Assembly: GCA_002898315.1 (NCBI GenBank)
Contig: BEHV01000003.1
Location: 1 to 64,000, forward strand
Direction: 5' to 3'
From: a bacterium HR19
Lineage (GTDB): Bacteria; Calescibacteriota; Calescibacteriia; Calescibacteriales; Calescibacteriaceae
DNA length: 64,000 nt
Below are positions 53,117-61,801 of this stretch, in pieces; position 1 is the stretch's first letter; every line of letters begins with the position of its first letter. A model generated the notes under the pieces. The model was not told the origin of the DNA. It worked only from the letters and a program-made list of their open reading frames with translations, and ran no database searches. The translations under genes were made by a program, and so were the position numbers.

Positions 53117-53860
53117 CTATGTGTTCAATTTTATCTCCTTTTTGACTTTTTTGCCCGCTTTTGTGAGAAGAGAAAAAACTTTCTCACATTGTTCAACAGA
53201 ATCAAAACTCATCACAGAAATTTTCTCCACAACATCTTTTCTGACTATCTCAGCTTTCGCTATCTCTCCTATTTTTGAAGAGACGAACTTTTCAATCTGC
53301 TCAATCTCGCTCTTTGATAAATTCTCCCTTCCTCTATACACATCCAACGAAGGGGATTGATAATCAAAGTATATTCTCCACTTCCCAGAGACATTTTTGA
53401 CAACGTGGGGAACTCCCTTATCGTTCAACCTTGCGGAAACAAAAGCGGTATCTTGCAAAGATAAAAAATCACCTATGTAAAATTTCAGTTCGCTTTCTGT
53501 TTTCGGAATCATCTGAACTTTAAGTTCTTTCAGACCAGCATTTGCAGAAATATCTGCAACCTCGTAATCAAAAGGAACAGATATGATGCATACCTCTTTC
53601 TTCTGCTCCACCTGTTTTTCTTCTTTTGACTTTTCAATACGGATTGAAAATAGAGAACTCAATTTCTTATCTTTCAAAAAGAAAAAAAATAGAAAAACAG
53701 ATGAAGAAAGAAGTAAAAAAACAAAAATTATAAAAATAGTAGGAAGATAACTTCTTTTCTTCTTAATACTTTCAAGCAATTCAAAATAAGGTGGTTTTCT
53801 CCCGTATTCTCTCTCTATCTCTGCTATCTTATCAAAAGGAGAGATTGATTTGCTAAACAT
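53117..53860 (-). CDS. Single-pass membrane protein, perhaps SPOR-like at C-terminus
   Basis: The protein has 247 residues: cytoplasmic N-terminus of about 40 with FDKIAEIEREYGRKPPYFELL, one membrane helix (about 41-63), charged linker, then a periplasmic alpha/beta region. The last 35 residues (KISVMSFDSVEQCEKVFSLL) have the strand-helix style of SPOR domains, but the match is weak. It ends 12 bp from the convergent LptC-like gene. It is the last gene of an operon with the Trm112-like and unknown small genes. Confidence 0.5.
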   Translation of the reverse strand: MFSKSISPFDKIAEIEREYGRKPPYFELLESIKKKRSYLPTIFIIFVFLLLSSSVFLFFFFLKDKKLSSLFSIRIEKSKEEKQVEQKKEVCIISVPFDYEVADISANAGLKELKVQMIPKTESELKFYIGDFLSLQDTAFVSARLNDKGVPHVVKNVSGKWRIYFDYQSPSLDVYRGRENLSKSEIEQIEKFVSSKIGEIAKAEIVRKDVVEKISVMSFDSVEQCEKVFSLLTKAGKKVKKEIKLNT

Positions 53861-53894
53861 ATTAAAATTGAAACAATTTTGTACTGTCTATTTT

Positions 53895-54095
53895 TTATTT
53901 GATCTTGCTCAAAGGGATTGCCTCATCAATAAGCATTATAGGTATTCCATCTTCTATCTTGTAAAGAAGCTCACACTTTTTGCATATTAGCCCAGCTCTC
54001 TTTTCGTCAAGTATAAGGTCACCCTTGCATTTGGGACAAGCTAAAATTTCAAGTAGCTCCGGGTCTATGATATTTTTTTTCTCTTCTGCTTCCAT
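53895..54095 (-). CDS. Trm112-like zinc-ribbon small protein
   Basis: The protein has 66 residues. Core pattern LLEILACPKCKGDLIL, then GLICKKCELLYKIEDGIPIML, the two CxxC knuckles and the closing GIPIML of the Trm112 family. Eukaryotic and archaeal Trm112 activates several methyltransferases; bacterial members are also small and sit beside diverse genes. It lies 5 bp after the unknown gene at 54101-54466, so the two are cotranscribed. Confidence 0.85.
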   Translation of the reverse strand: MEAEEKKNIIDPELLEILACPKCKGDLILDEKRAGLICKKCELLYKIEDGIPIMLIDEAIPLSKIK

Positions 54096-54100
54096 CTTAT

Positions 54101-54466
54101 TCAGACAGTATCTCCTCCTCCTTTCTTTGATGTTTTATTAAGCGTATCTAACGCCAAAAGTATATCTTCTCTTTCTTTTATGAAATTTTTCAGAGAATTT
54201 ACAAAATCCTTCAGTTTCTGGGAAGAATCAAAAATAACTTTGTTATGTACCGGATGACCACCTTTTGGCGATATTGACAGGAAAAATCGGTTCGTTTCAG
54301 GGTTTCTTGTTATCCTCACAAGGAGTTCGTTTTCTGTCTCAACTTTTACTGACCTGTCTTTCTTTCCTTCTTTCTCCTTTTGTTCTATTGTCTCCTGAAT
54401 TTTTGACACAAGCTCCTGAATATGCTTTTCTATTATGACCGTACCTTCTTTTTTCTCAACATCCAT
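54101..54466 (-). CDS. Small acidic/basic protein, family not recognised
   Basis: The protein has 121 residues from the ATG at 54466; the GTG three codons upstream overlaps the ribosome site, so it is rejected. The N-terminal half is a charged helix (HIQELVSKIQETIEQKEKEG); the centre has a small beta-rich part (LVRITRNPETNRFFLSISPK) ending with a helix (KLKDFVNSLKNFI). It superficially recalls small nucleic-acid-binding folds such as the YdbC/PC4 type, but I would not assign it. First gene of the operon with the Trm112-like gene. Confidence 0.6.
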   Translation of the reverse strand: MDVEKKEGTVIIEKHIQELVSKIQETIEQKEKEGKKDRSVKVETENELLVRITRNPETNRFFLSISPKGGHPVHNKVIFDSSQKLKDFVNSLKNFIKEREDILLALDTLNKTSKKGGGDTV

Positions 54467-54474
54467 ATCTCTCA

Positions 54475-54483
54475 CCCTCCTTC
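54475..54483 (-). promoter_or_regulatory. Shine-Dalgarno that fixes the start at 54466
   Basis: On the minus strand GAAGGAGGG ends 8 bases before the ATG at 54466 and overlaps the alternative GTG at 54475, ruling that start out. Confidence 0.7.
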
Positions 54484-54592
54484 AAAATTTTCTCTTTAAA
54501 CAATACTTAATTTTACCAAATCACAAAAGTATTACACTTATAACTTATATATAAAAAATATAAAAATTTTTTAATTAATTGGAAAAATCACA

Positions 54593-55519
54593 ATGATAAA
54601 AAAGTTAGGAATAGATGAAAACGGGCTCGGACCTATAATGGGTCCGCTCATCATAACCGGAGTAGAAACAGAAACAAAAAACAATCAAAATAAAAGCACC
54701 CAATACAATATAAAAGACAGCAAAGAAATTTTCAAAAGAAAACAAGAGGACTTCAAAACCATTGAAAAAATATTTCTCAGATACTTCAAAATGGACTTCA
54801 AAACTGTGCAAGATGTCTTCTCAAAATCAATCCTCAAAGACGAAATAGAAAGAATATGTCCAATAGGTCCCGATAAAATCTGCTTCAGTGACAAAGTAAC
54901 TCTCCCGGTATGGATAAAAGAAGAAAACGAAAATTCCTCGCAAAAGGAAATAGATTTGGCACAGCTTGGACTCTGCCCCGACGAGATAAAAAGAGCACTC
55001 TTTATAATAGTTTGTCCTAATCTTCTTTCAAAGTATATTGAAAAGCTCGGGAGCAAATTTTCGGCGAATTCATTTTTTATGGTAAGGTTAGGTTTGAAAT
55101 CATCGGCAGAAGAAGTAATATGCGGGAAATCAGGATATAAAAAAAGTTATGAAAGAGAAATATCTCTTGCTATCCGAGATGAGGGAGATAAATTGTTGAA
55201 CTTAAAAATCGTCAGGGAAAGTGAAGAAGAGAGCGTATATGAGATACTCAATAACGATGAGACAATAAAAATGTTTCACTTTGTCAAAGATGCTGACCGA
55301 AAATTCCCGGAAGTAGCCCTCGCATCAATAATAGGTAAATATATCCGAGAAATATCTATGCTTTCGATCACAAAGTTCATTGAACCCAGCTCACAAAAAC
55401 CCATATCGGGATACGGTAGAAAAAACACCTTTGAAGAAATTTCAAGCAAGATAATAGAGAAATCAAAAGAAGAGTTCTCAAAAGAAATTCCAAAAATATG
55501 TATCATCAGAGAAAGGTAG
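54593..55519 (+). CDS. RNase HII-like protein with altered GRG motif
   Basis: The protein has 308 residues, about 100 more than ordinary RNase HII. N-terminal GIDENGLGPIMGPLIITGV aligns with the RNase HII start GxDEAGRGPxxGP, but the Arg of GRG, which contacts the ribonucleotide, is Leu here. DSKE follows, and FVKDADRKFPEVALASIIGKYIRE aligns with the C-terminal Asp motif; GYG near the end also fits. I could not locate the middle catalytic Asp with confidence. Two insertions carry several Cys. It may be a specialised RNase H-fold nuclease rather than the housekeeping RNase HII. Confidence 0.7.
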   Translation: MIKKLGIDENGLGPIMGPLIITGVETETKNNQNKSTQYNIKDSKEIFKRKQEDFKTIEKIFLRYFKMDFKTVQDVFSKSILKDEIERICPIGPDKICFSDKVTLPVWIKEENENSSQKEIDLAQLGLCPDEIKRALFIIVCPNLLSKYIEKLGSKFSANSFFMVRLGLKSSAEEVICGKSGYKKSYEREISLAIRDEGDKLLNLKIVRESEEESVYEILNNDETIKMFHFVKDADRKFPEVALASIIGKYIREISMLSITKFIEPSSQKPISGYGRKNTFEEISSKIIEKSKEEFSKEIPKICIIRER

Positions 55520-55587
55520 TGCTTTGTGCTATAATTATATTGAAAGAAAAAATCTGGCAGTAAAACAGCAGAGCGTGAAATAAAATT

Positions 55588-56862
55588 TCACTGATAGATT
55601 CTGAGGTAGAAAGGGGTTTGAAGAACAACATCTAAGCGTGAGCATTCTTCAAGGGCTCTTTTAATATCTCTCTCCAAGCACTCGTGTGTTATTATGAATA
55701 TTGGAACCGGCTCGCTTATGGTAATCCCTCTTCCCTTTTGGAGGACTGATTCTATTGAGACATTGTTCTTTCCAAAGCTATCTGCTATTTTTGCGAGGAC
55801 TCCGGGATTATCAACTACGCTTAACCTGACATAAAATTTAGAGACCATCATATCGTGATGGATAAGTTTATCGTTTGGAGCCAGAAATTCTTTCTTACTT
55901 TCTCTGTATGTCAAAGATGCCTCTATTATATCTGCTATTATAGATATTGATGTTGGATTTCCTCCTGCGCCTTCTCCTTTCAAGAAAAGTTCTCCTATTC
56001 TTTTTCCTTTTATAACCGCAGCGTTCAGGTTTCCTTTCACCTGAGCGAGGGGGGAATCAGAAGGAACAAGGGCGGGATAGACCGCAACTTCAAGCTTCTC
56101 TTCACCTTCATAATTTTTTTTCCTTGAAATGGCAATAGACCTTATTGAATATCCGAACTCCCTCGCAAAATCAATGTCAAGTTTTGTAATAAAAGATATG
56201 CCCTCTTTGAGAATTTCATTAGGTCTCACTCTTACTCCGAAAACCAGAGCAGAAAGTATGCATATTTTCTGAGCAGCATCGGTACCATTTATATCAAAAG
56301 ATGGGTCCGGCTCAGCGTACCCGAGCTTTTTAGCTAACTCAAGAGATTCCTGAAAATCTTTTCCCTCCTCCATATAAGAGAGAATAAAATTAGTTGTCCC
56401 GTTGAGAATTCCTGTTATCTCGTATATATCATCTGGGACCGAGTTTATAATTGTTCTTATTATTGGTATTCCACCCCCAACAGAAGCATCAAAGAAAACA
56501 TTAGGGTTCTGAAAAATCTCATCATCAAAAGTGAGGACTAATTTGTTGGCTGTGACCACCTTTATTCCTCTGTTAAGGCACTCACGAATATAAGTTCTTG
56601 AGTTCTCAAGGTCTCCTATAAGTTCTACTACTATGTCTGGTGAAGAGTCAATTATTTCAGAAAAGTGAGTTGTGAGAAGATGTTGAGGTATTTTAAATCC
56701 TTCTGCAATTCTTTCTTTTTGCTTATCTCTCACAAGAATTTTTTTGACATTTATATCAAGGGAGAACTTTTCTTTTATGAAATTCCTGAGTTCAAACAGG
56801 TTTTTCACGACATATTTTCCGACATTTCCGCATCCTAAAATTGCAATATTCACACTGCGCAT
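55588..56862 (-). CDS. hom: Homoserine dehydrogenase
   Basis: The protein has 424 residues. It reduces aspartate semialdehyde to homoserine for threonine and methionine synthesis. Rossmann motif AILGCGNVGKYV, VVTANKLVL, catalytic region GGGIPIIRTI, ITGILNGTTNFILSYMEEG, YAEPDPSFDINGTDAAQK. The C-terminal ACT domain starts near VRLSVVDNPGVLAKIAD and probably binds an amino acid for feedback control. It is monofunctional, with no aspartokinase part. Confidence 0.95.
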   Translation of the reverse strand: MRSVNIAILGCGNVGKYVVKNLFELRNFIKEKFSLDINVKKILVRDKQKERIAEGFKIPQHLLTTHFSEIIDSSPDIVVELIGDLENSRTYIRECLNRGIKVVTANKLVLTFDDEIFQNPNVFFDASVGGGIPIIRTIINSVPDDIYEITGILNGTTNFILSYMEEGKDFQESLELAKKLGYAEPDPSFDINGTDAAQKICILSALVFGVRVRPNEILKEGISFITKLDIDFAREFGYSIRSIAISRKKNYEGEEKLEVAVYPALVPSDSPLAQVKGNLNAAVIKGKRIGELFLKGEGAGGNPTSISIIADIIEASLTYRESKKEFLAPNDKLIHHDMMVSKFYVRLSVVDNPGVLAKIADSFGKNNVSIESVLQKGRGITISEPVPIFIITHECLERDIKRALEECSRLDVVLQTPFYLRIYQ

Positions 56863-56935
56863 ATAATCTTTATTATTTCGGAAGCGAAGGTGGTTTTCTT
56901 CTACTCATTGAACCCGCTATAAAATCTTCTTCACA

Positions 56936-59900
56936 TTATGTTCTTCTCAGCTCCTCCTCCACTAGCTCTTCTGTAATGGTTTGTCTTTCTGTTTCTATTC
57001 CTGTGTTTCTGTAAAGATGGAAATTAGTTCCCGCTGGTATAAGTTTTCCGACTATTATATTCTCTTTTATTCCCTTGAGGTAATCTATTTTTGATTCAAG
57101 AGCAGATGAAACGAGAACTTTAGGGGTTTCCTGGAAAGAAGCAGCAGATATCCAAGAATCAGAGTAAAGAGCTGACCTTGTTATACCAAGGAGCGTGTAT
57201 TCGTATGTTGCTGGTTTTCCTCCCTTAGCTCTTATCTCCCTGTTCTTCTTTTCCACAAGGAATCTATCTACTATCTCTCCGGGGATAAACTCGGTGTCTC
57301 CGGGCTTTTTTATCTTAACTCTCCTCAGCATCTGCCTTATTATTATTTCAAAGTGCTTGTCGTTTATATCTATTCCTTGTGATGAATAAACTTTTTGTAT
57401 CTCGTTAAGCAAGAACAATCCAACATAATCTGGACCTCTGATTTTCAAGAGGTTTTTCGGGTTAGGTGTTCCATCTGTTATCGCTTCTCCCGCGTTAACA
57501 ACATCACCAACAACCTGAATAACATGTCTATTTTTCGGTACTATGTATTCCCTCTGAATCTTTCCAGATTTTATTACAACTTTCTTCCTTCCACCTCTCA
57601 TATCCTCAATTTTCTCTACTCTTCCGGTTATTTCAGATATTATAGCTGCATCTTTTGGATTTCTCGCTTCAAAGAACTCTTCAACCTTCGGGAGCCCTGT
57701 TGTTATATCTTTTGTCTTTGCAAAGCCGGTTTCAACTCTTGCTATTTCTTCACCAGCTTTAACTTTTTGCCCCTGCTCAACAGATATAGTCGCTTTGACT
57801 GGCAGAGAGTAAGCTATTTCTTTTCCTTCCTGAGTTTTAATAACGATAGCGGGTCTGAGCTTTGCAGCCGCTTCGCCTATCGGCTCAACAATAGTTCTTA
57901 CAACCTTCCCCGTCGTCTCCTCCTTCTTCTCTATCACCGTAACACCAGGAATTATATCTCTGAAAGATACCGTTCCTGAAACATGGGTGAGAATCAAATT
58001 AGCATAAGGGTTCCACACAACAACCCTCTTTCCTCTTTTAACCTTATCTCCATGTCTTGCAAGAATTATGGCACCATATACAAGCTCGTATTTTTCAAGA
58101 GTTCTTCCCTTCTCAGGCGATACTATATCAAGAGTTCCAGACCTTGAAATAACTCTGAGGACATATTTCCCGTTTATGAGTTCATCCTTGCTTACACCGA
58201 ACTTCTCCATCTCTTCCTGAGATATTTCAAGTTCTATGAGTTTTGTATTGGTTATCTTTATTTCTCCATCGTGATGAGCTATGACTTCGCCTCTTTCAGA
58301 CAGAGCTGCTATACCTCCGTAGTGAAAGGTTCTCATCGTAAGCTGAGTTCCCGGCTCACCTATTGATTGAGCTGCTATTATTCCCACTGCTTCACCTAAT
58401 GTGACCGGTTTATGAGATGATAGGTCCCAACCATAGCATTTTTGGCAGACGCCTTCTTCTGCCTCACAAACAAGAACGCTTCTTATTCTCACTGATTCTA
58501 TACCGAGCTCTTCTATGAGTTTTGCTTTTTCTCTTGTGATATACTCTCCCTTTGCGACTATGACTTCTCCGGTATCTGGCGAGATTATATCTTCTGCTGC
58601 GACTCTGCCGAAAATTCTTTGAGAAAGGGAGCGTAGGACTTCTCCACCATGAGTAAGAGCTGAAATAGTTATAGATTTTTTCGTTCCACAATCTTCCATC
58701 TTCACAACAATATCTTGTGAGACATCAACGAGTTTTCTTGTAAGGTATCCTGCTTTTGCAGTTTTCAGAGCGGTATCTGCCAACCCCTTTCTTCCACCGT
58801 GAGTTGAGATAAAGTATTCAAGCGGAGTAAGACCTTCCCGGAGGTTATGCTTTATGGGGAACTCTATGAGCTCTCCTGTTGGTTTTGCGACGATACCTCT
58901 CATACCTGCGAGCTGTTTTATCTGCTCGTAAGAACCTCTTGAACCAGAATGAACCATAAGGAAGACAGGATTTTTGGAAAATATCTTTTCAGTTTTTCCG
59001 TTTACCTTAACTTCTTCCCAAGAAATTTTCTCTTTCACAAGTTGCCCAACTTTTTCTGTGTAATCAAGCCATATCTGGGTGATTCTGTTATACCTTTCTC
59101 CCCATGTTATCAATCTTCTTGTGTATTTATCTTCTATTTCTTTGACGAGCTTTTCGGCTTCTGAAATCAGCTTCTCTTTCTCTTCGGGGATTATAAAATG
59201 TTCTGGGGTAAGAGTAAAGCCAGATTTTGTCAGCATCTCAAAGCCAATATCTTTCATCTTATCAAGGAAAATGACTGTTTCTTTCTCTCCCGCTATCTCA
59301 CGAGAAAGAGCAACAAGTTCTATGAGTTCTTTCTTTCCGAGAGGTTTATTTACCAGATTGAAGCAGAGTTTTTTAGGTAAAATATCTTGATAGAATATAA
59401 CTCTGCCTGGGGTTGTGTCATAAAGTTTAGGAACTCCTTTATGCTCATCGCACAGGCAGGTTATAAGACACTTTATTCTTGCGTGAATGGAGATTTCTTT
59501 GTTTTCGTATGCGATATAAACTTCGCGTGCTGATGAAAACACTTTCCCTTCGCCTTTCTCTCCTAACCTATCCATAGTCATCCAGAATATTCCCATCACC
59601 TGGTCTTGGGTAGGATATACTATTGGGTTTCCGTGTGCAGGCGAGAGTATCTGATGAGTAGATAGCATAAGGACTCTTGCTTCTACCTGCACTTGGAGTG
59701 AAAGAGGCAAGAAAACTCCCATCTGGTCTCCATCAAAATCAGCGTTATATGCAGTGCAAACGAGCGGATGCAATCTTATAGCTTTTCCTTCTGTAAGGAC
59801 TATTTCAAAGGATTGGACATTCATTCTGTGAAGTGTTGGAGCTCTGTTGAGGAGGACGAGTTTTTCTTTTATAACATCTTCAAGAGCGAGGAATATAGCT

Positions 59901-61741
59901 CTTGTGAAGTCGTCAATCTTCCCGCTCATCGCAGCGTATTTTCTTTCCTCAAAAATTTTTCTCGCTTCCTTAACACTGCTTACTATTCCCTTTTTCTTTA
60001 TGAGCCACCATATTATGAATGGTTTGAAGAGTTCAAGCGCTATTTCTTTTGGAATTCCAACCTGATGAAGTTTCAGGTCTGGTCCGACAACTATGACAGA
60101 ACGAGCTGAAAAATCTGTTCTCTTCCCGAGAAGGTTTTGTCTGAACCTACCATATTTACCTTTTATTATATCTGCGAGCGAGCGGTATGTTCTTCCTGTT
60201 CTTGATGTGACCTGCCTTCTTGTTTTTGATGAGTCAATTAAAGAATCAACAGCAGATTGGAGCAATCTTATCTCGTTCTCTATAACAGCATCAGGAACAC
60301 CTATTCCAAGCTCAATGAGCTTTTTCATCTTCACAAGCCGGTTGTTTCTCTGTATTATTGTTCTGTAAAACTCGTTCAAGTCGCTCCTTGCTATTCTTCC
60401 TCCTTCAAGCTGGACTATCGGTCTGAGTTCTGGGGGCAAAATAGGAAGAACTTCAAGAACCATCCATTCGGGTCTGTTTTTTGAATTCTTAAACTGTTTC
60501 ACTATTCTCAATCTTCTTGAAAGTTTTACTACTCTTGATGTTTCTTCCTCCTCTTCACCTTTTCTTTTCTGCGATTCTTCCTCAATGTCTATCTTTATTA
60601 TTTCTTCAAGAACTGATAGGTCTATTTTTTTCAGAAGGTATCTTATAACTTCCGCTCCGGAACCGACGACCATATTTTGAACCTCAAGTTTTACTGGACC
60701 TTTTGTAGTTTTTTTATGATATACAACAGCAAACTGATCTTTTCCGAAGCTCTCTCTTTCAACATCAATATTTTTCTCGTCAAAGGATTTTATGGCATCT
60801 CCACCTATACCTCCAAGTATTGTCATCGGCAAGAAGATTTCTGGCCAATTTTTTGCGAGAAGAGCTATAACTTCCCTTTCAACAATTGCGTATTCAGGGA
60901 ACCTTATAGCAGACAAAATTATCTGGCGTCTTATGCTTTTAAATCTTGCTTCTTTTTCTTTATAATCTATCACCTTTAGCTTATCTAAAAGCTCTTGCAT
61001 AAGAGAGATTATCTCTTCTGCTTTCTTGAATTTCTCAAATTTCTTGAGGTTTTTCAGAACTGTACTGCAAAGCTGTTCGGGGTCTTTTTTATTACATATT
61101 TCCTTATCAAAAGCAGCCGATATAAGAATTCTTCTCAACGCCATCTCTTTTATAACTTCTTCTACACCCCTGAGCTGTTCTATATGAGCCGAATACTTCT
61201 TTAAAAACTCATGTTCTCTTTTCAAGGGAGAGTATTCTTTTAGCTGGCTTATAAGTTTTTCTATATCTTCCTGAGAAATTGTTAGCTGATAAGCTTTTTC
61301 AGGTGGTTCAACAATTATCCAGCTGTTGAAAGATATAACCTCCTCAACCTCTCTCTGAGATATATCCAAGAGTGTCGGAATAGGATTAGGAGCAATCTTT
61401 AAAAACCATACATGTACGACAGGATAAGCCAATGTCTTTTTTCCCATTCTTTCTCTTCTGACACGTTTTGATGTAACCTCAACCCCACATCTTTCACAAA
61501 CATGTCCTCTATATCTCTGCCCCTTATATTTTCCACAGAGACATTCCCAGTCGTTTATTGGACCGAATATAACTGCACAGAAAAGCCCACCTCTTTCGGG
61601 TTTTCCCGTCCTATAATTTATAGTATCTGGTCTTTCAACCTCTCCGTGAGCCATAGAAGATATCTTTTCGGGAGAGGCGATTGATATTCTTATTGCTTCT
61701 ATATCATTTATCCCGATTTTTGATTCGTATCCTACTTCCAT
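56936..61741 (-). CDS. rpoC: RNA polymerase beta' subunit
   Basis: The protein has 1601 residues; longer than E. coli (1407), with lineage-specific insertions as in Aquifex. N-terminal zinc ribbon CLCGKYKGQ...CERCG (about residues 67-85), the catalytic magnesium loop [10 protein letters not shown] (about 665-675), bridge-helix/trigger-loop region [13 protein letters not shown], and a second Cys cluster near [11 protein letters not shown] are visible. The start at 61741 is fixed by AAAGGAGGA. It lies 60 bp after rpoB, the universal order. Confidence 0.97.
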   Translation of the reverse strand: MEVGYESKIGINDIEAIRISIASPEKISSMAHGEVERPDTINYRTGKPERGGLFCAVIFGPINDWECLCGKYKGQRYRGHVCERCGVEVTSKRVRRERMGKKTLAYPVVHVWFLKIAPNPIPTLLDISQREVEEVISFNSWIIVEPPEKAYQLTISQEDIEKLISQLKEYSPLKREHEFLKKYSAHIEQLRGVEEVIKEMALRRILISAAFDKEICNKKDPEQLCSTVLKNLKKFEKFKKAEEIISLMQELLDKLKVIDYKEKEARFKSIRRQIILSAIRFPEYAIVEREVIALLAKNWPEIFLPMTILGGIGGDAIKSFDEKNIDVERESFGKDQFAVVYHKKTTKGPVKLEVQNMVVGSGAEVIRYLLKKIDLSVLEEIIKIDIEEESQKRKGEEEEETSRVVKLSRRLRIVKQFKNSKNRPEWMVLEVLPILPPELRPIVQLEGGRIARSDLNEFYRTIIQRNNRLVKMKKLIELGIGVPDAVIENEIRLLQSAVDSLIDSSKTRRQVTSRTGRTYRSLADIIKGKYGRFRQNLLGKRTDFSARSVIVVGPDLKLHQVGIPKEIALELFKPFIIWWLIKKKGIVSSVKEARKIFEERKYAAMSGKIDDFTRAIFLALEDVIKEKLVLLNRAPTLHRMNVQSFEIVLTEGKAIRLHPLVCTAYNADFDGDQMGVFLPLSLQVQVEARVLMLSTHQILSPAHGNPIVYPTQDQVMGIFWMTMDRLGEKGEGKVFSSAREVYIAYENKEISIHARIKCLITCLCDEHKGVPKLYDTTPGRVIFYQDILPKKLCFNLVNKPLGKKELIELVALSREIAGEKETVIFLDKMKDIGFEMLTKSGFTLTPEHFIIPEEKEKLISEAEKLVKEIEDKYTRRLITWGERYNRITQIWLDYTEKVGQLVKEKISWEEVKVNGKTEKIFSKNPVFLMVHSGSRGSYEQIKQLAGMRGIVAKPTGELIEFPIKHNLREGLTPLEYFISTHGGRKGLADTALKTAKAGYLTRKLVDVSQDIVVKMEDCGTKKSITISALTHGGEVLRSLSQRIFGRVAAEDIISPDTGEVIVAKGEYITREKAKLIEELGIESVRIRSVLVCEAEEGVCQKCYGWDLSSHKPVTLGEAVGIIAAQSIGEPGTQLTMRTFHYGGIAALSERGEVIAHHDGEIKITNTKLIELEISQEEMEKFGVSKDELINGKYVLRVISRSGTLDIVSPEKGRTLEKYELVYGAIILARHGDKVKRGKRVVVWNPYANLILTHVSGTVSFRDIIPGVTVIEKKEETTGKVVRTIVEPIGEAAAKLRPAIVIKTQEGKEIAYSLPVKATISVEQGQKVKAGEEIARVETGFAKTKDITTGLPKVEEFFEARNPKDAAIISEITGRVEKIEDMRGGRKKVVIKSGKIQREYIVPKNRHVIQVVGDVVNAGEAITDGTPNPKNLLKIRGPDYVGLFLLNEIQKVYSSQGIDINDKHFEIIIRQMLRRVKIKKPGDTEFIPGEIVDRFLVEKKNREIRAKGGKPATYEYTLLGITRSALYSDSWISAASFQETPKVLVSSALESKIDYLKGIKENIIVGKLIPAGTNFHLYRNTGIETERQTITEELVEEELRRT

Positions 61742-61801
61742 CGTTTTCTTCCTCCTTTCGCTGCAAAATTTTCCCCGAAGTCAAAATCGCTCTGACTTTT
61801 C

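Noticed and set aside
57395-57979. Long plus-strand ORF inside rpoC
   Set aside because: It is an antisense shadow of a highly conserved coding region, with low-complexity Phe/Ser/Tyr-rich translation.
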